64,000 nucleotides of DNA, from contig NC_068970.1 of the NCBI RefSeq assembly GCF_016808095.1, forward strand, positions 17,218,501 through 17,282,500, given 5' to 3'. Under the pieces are notes generated by a model. It searched no databases. It was given only the letters and a program-made list of their open reading frames with translations, and had not been told where the DNA came from. Both the position numbers and the translations under genes were made by a program. Origin of the DNA: Vigna angularis (Eukaryota > Streptophyta > Magnoliopsida > Fabales > Fabaceae). Below, piece after piece: positions 62,244-64,000 of this stretch; within the stretch, counting starts at the first letter, position 1, and each line of letters begins with the position of its first letter.

Positions 62244-62620
62244 CACTAAAAAGAAAGTTAAATTTATCAATGATCATTATCTATCAAAATTGCAAAAATT
62301 TCTGGAGAATTATTATTTTGTGATGGATTATCGATAAATAAAATTTCTTCGGTAAAAACATTATCGATAAGATTCTTTGACAAATTTTACTTTTCTATAA
62401 TTATTGACGAATTTGTTATTTGATAATTATTAACAAATTTATTTATTAACAATCGGTAAATTTATCTTTTAATAATTATGTATCGGTAATTATAAACAAA
62501 TATTTTAATTATTGATTATATATTTGTTTATGTTATGATTATTTGATGATTTATTTTTTAATTTTGAATTTTTATTTGTCATTAAAAATTAATTTTTATT
62601 GAACTATTATTTCCCATTAA
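62244..62620. mobile_element. Possible CACTA-type terminus
   Basis: CACTAAAAAGAAAGTT at 62244 resembles the CACTA(C/A)AAGAAA start of plant CACTA elements. It is followed by clustered ATCGATAA, ATCGGTAA and TGACGAAT words typical of subterminal regions. No partner TAGTG end was identified, so the right limit is arbitrary. Confidence 0.35.
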
Positions 62621-63347
62621 AAAGTAATTTTATTAAATTTTTATTGATCTGCTTTAGATCTTTTAGTTAGATCATTTTTATTTTCATTTCATCTGAAATA
62701 AATAATTAAAACACTAAAACATAAATGCATTCGTTACAAAAGAAAGTTCAACAAAAGTTTCCATCTATCATAAACCAAAAACATTAACACAAACCATTTT
62801 CAGAAAAATCCAAAATTTATCCATCACTTATAAATCCAAAAGTTAGCAATTTGTAAATCCAAAAAAATTAAAAATAATCGTCGTCACCCAGTAACCTTAG
62901 CCCCGAAAAGGGTCACCAAAACCCAAACTAAAAACTAAACATTTAACATCTCCAAAAATATTGGCATCACAAGCAAATATGAGAATGCAAAAATCAAGAA
63001 AATCAGTAAAAATATGCTTGATTTGCAATGAATGTGATGAGATTAGGGCAACCAAAGACGAAAACTCCGAATTCAGAAGAAAGAGGAGAAAAAACCTAAA
63101 AAGTGAAAAAGCGAATTGAGCAAAAAAAAGGTAAAAAGAAAGAAAGAAAAAGAACAAGTGAGAGAAGTGTACCAATGGAAGCATAAAGGAAAGGTTGAAA
63201 ACGTAAAAAAGGAGAATGTATGAGCAAATAAAACGAAACGATGAAACCCTAAACCAAACCTGTGTACGCCGCTTCAAATAACCCTATTTTACTCTTTGTT
63301 CTACAGAGTGTGTCTCTATTTTTTTTAACCTAAAAATAATTATTAAT
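62621..63347. other. Unassigned DNA, possibly CACTA interior
   Basis: The - strand frame 62897-63277 (126 codons) is almost entirely Phe, Leu and Ser and follows a purine-rich + strand; I do not accept it as a protein. The region may belong to the putative CACTA element at 62244. Confidence 0.35.
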
Positions 63348-64000
63348 GGTTTAATCATACAAATGGTTCTTATTTCTGATGATTTTTCTCAAATAAGTTC
63401 TTTACCTTTTTTTGGCTCAATTAAGTTTCTATTTTTAAAAAATTGAAACAATTAGGTTATTGTCATTAGTTCCATACTAACACTATTAAAGAGGTGATAA
63501 TGGTAATTCTTACCATTATAATTCATTTTAGAGACAAAATCACCTTTCCTTTAGTTTATTACTTGCTTAAATTCTCTCTTTGTGTTGTTTTAGTGTTTAT
63601 CTATATTTTGAGCTACATTACGTAAATAATACTCTAATCCCTGCTTTTGATCCATTTTGGTGTTAGGAAGATTCTTCATTACATTGAAGAGTCTCGATGA
63701 CCAAGAGAAAGCAAGAAGATCAGGAAAAATGTGAAGTTTTGGAAGTTGCGTTGGCGTTGAACACCACACTTACAGAGAGCTCCCAGTGGTTCTGGTGCTG
63801 AGAGGTACTACCCATCGCTGAGCGCCACACTTCCAGAGAACTGCCACGAAGGTTGGCGCCGAGCGCCAGGGATCTACCACTGAGCGATGGTGATGCTGAT
63901 GTGTCAAAGTGCCTATTTAGTCAAGTTGTCTCAAAGCATTTGGGGTCTTTAGTGGTTTGGAGGTGCGAATTCACTGTTTGGAGCTCTTAGAGGCTGCGTG
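63348..64000. mobile_element. MULE-type inverted end running off the window
   Basis: From GGTTTAATC at 63348 the sequence follows the left inverted repeat of the 33769 element block by block (CTCAAATA, CTTTTTTTGGC, CTCAATTAAG, AAAATTGAAAC). It is therefore a related Mutator-like terminus, more diverged. The following DNA to 64000 is GC-richer, with several GCTGAGCGCCA-like words (near 63815-63890). The other end lies outside the window, so size and cargo are unknown. Confidence 0.5.

Overview
This 64 kb window is AT-rich, repeat-rich plant nuclear DNA. The intron-containing housekeeping genes, the chromovirus-type retrotransposon and the several classes of small DNA transposon fit a dicot. 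Degenerate copies of a dispersed repeat that I associate with legumes (about 2.2 kb and 10.5-11.4 kb) suggest a legume, probably a phaseoloid bean such as Vigna or Phaseolus. That assignment is inference; the plant origin is not in doubt.

Four protein-coding genes can be supported, all in the left half. (1) An alpha-tubulin gene on the + strand (7015-9316) has four exons that splice to exactly 450 codons plus stop. (2) A cytochrome c oxidase subunit 6a gene on the + strand (12889-15741) has four exons and 100 codons. Its third intron carries a recent 320-bp tandem duplication. (3) A one-coding-exon gene on the - strand (19002-21458) encodes an 818-residue single-pass membrane protein with a very long acidic, Ser/Asn-rich tail and seven 23-residue repeats. 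It has a probable intron in its 5' leader and a TATA box near 22.3 kb. (4) An EPFL2-like secreted peptide gene on the - strand (31704-32291) has three coding exons, one of only 35 nt.

The right half is dominated by mobile DNA. A complete Ty3/gypsy chromovirus (Tekay/Del type) occupies 40002-49597, with near-identical 2.4-kb LTRs, a TATGC target duplication, a tRNA-iMet primer binding site, a polypurine tract and one uninterrupted 1518-codon gag-pol frame. Its LTRs carry a degenerate array of GGACGAACGCTC units. A solo LTR of the same family (54980-57234, target duplication GAGAG) lies inside an older foldback MITE (54635-57428).

Two Pack-MULE type elements with roughly 270-310-bp inverted ends are complete. 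One (33769-35310) carries a piece of an eIF3 subunit D gene. The other (53076-54117) carries two rejoined pieces of a TMK1-like receptor kinase gene. A third end of the same type enters at 63348 and runs off the window. A PIF/Harbinger-like element (5213-5896), a hAT-like element (58288-59108), two possible CACTA termini (near 36.2 and 62.2 kb), an LTR fragment (51.8-52.4 kb), four TA microsatellites and a 124-bp tandem duplication fill further space. The rest is AT-rich intergenic DNA in which I see no gene. The four genes show no functional linkage; they are ordinary neighbours on a plant chromosome.
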